From Perkinsus chesapeaki (Eukaryota > Perkinsozoa > Perkinsida > Perkinsidae): a DNA stretch of 29,636 nt. This document shows positions 29,629 to 29,636 of the stretch, piece after piece. Numbering within the stretch: position 1 is the first letter of the stretch; every line of letters starts with the position of its first letter. The position numbers were made by a program, and so were the translations under genes. The stretch spans positions 1 through 29,636 of the forward strand of contig JAAPAO010000453.1 in NCBI GenBank assembly GCA_013115145.1, given 5' to 3'. The notes under the pieces were generated by a model, which worked only from the letters and a program-made list of their open reading frames with translations, was not told the DNA's origin and searched no databases.

Positions 29629-29636
29629 CGGGGGGG
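29564..29636. other. poly-G run at contig end
   Basis: Seventy-three bases, all G except a C at 29629. A run like this at a sequence end is typical of a no-signal sequencing artefact or a collapsed homopolymer rather than biology. Confidence 0.85.

Noticed and set aside
29564-29636. telomere or G-quadruplex element
   Set aside because: No repeat unit other than G and it lies exactly at the contig end, so a sequencing artefact is more likely.

Overview
This is a eukaryotic nuclear contig. Genes are split by very short introns (many of 40-52 bp), flanking DNA is full of tandem repeats and small palindromes, and the contig has an internal N gap (15072-15170) and a poly-G end. Gene content fits an alveolate protist, most likely a Perkinsus-type parasite (my estimate about 0.6): an ABCG half-transporter pair, an OPR/FAST-like helical-repeat protein, a secreted subtilisin, and dense tiny introns. 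All exon models below were rebuilt by hand from splice signals, reading phase and remembered family conservation. No search or RNA evidence was available.

Left part, 1-9.6 kb. A possible 3' end of a plus-strand gene (1-147) is followed by about 1.2 kb of non-coding DNA. Then come two tandem, three-exon ABCG half-transporter genes (1386-3300 and 3563-5513) with identical exon 2 and exon 3 lengths. Next is about 2.4 kb without a recognisable gene but packed with near-perfect palindromes (5514-7969). A minus-strand two-exon gene for an organellar-type helical-repeat protein (7970-9624) converges on the ABCG pair.

Middle part, 9.8-17.7 kb. A 20-exon minus-strand gene (9790-15727) encodes a 776-residue KLHDC4-like kelch protein. 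Its first intron carries a 26-28 bp satellite that contains the assembly gap. Upstream of it lies an intronless minus-strand subtilisin-like protease gene (16389-17708).

Right part, 18.6-29.6 kb. A six-exon minus-strand gene for a small SET-domain protein (18567-19526) is divergent from the first of two plus-strand genes for small secreted proteins (19929-20215 and 21168-21544). These two share an almost identical 242-bp cassette (5' flank, signal-peptide exon, intron and first codons of exon 2) but have different mature middles and related arginine-rich tails. This is the most novel-looking item here. A nine-exon minus-strand YIPF5/Yip1 gene follows (22523-24036), then a repeat and hairpin zone (24.1-25.4 kb), a poorly resolved plus-strand gene with a SANT/Myb-like start (25446-26261), and the C-terminal half of the FACT subunit SPT16 on the minus strand in 15 exons (26588-29392), truncated by the contig end.

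The genes do not form a pathway. They are a mix of housekeeping functions (chromatin: SPT16 and SET; secretory traffic: YIPF5; transport: ABCG) and secreted products (subtilisin and the two small paralogues).
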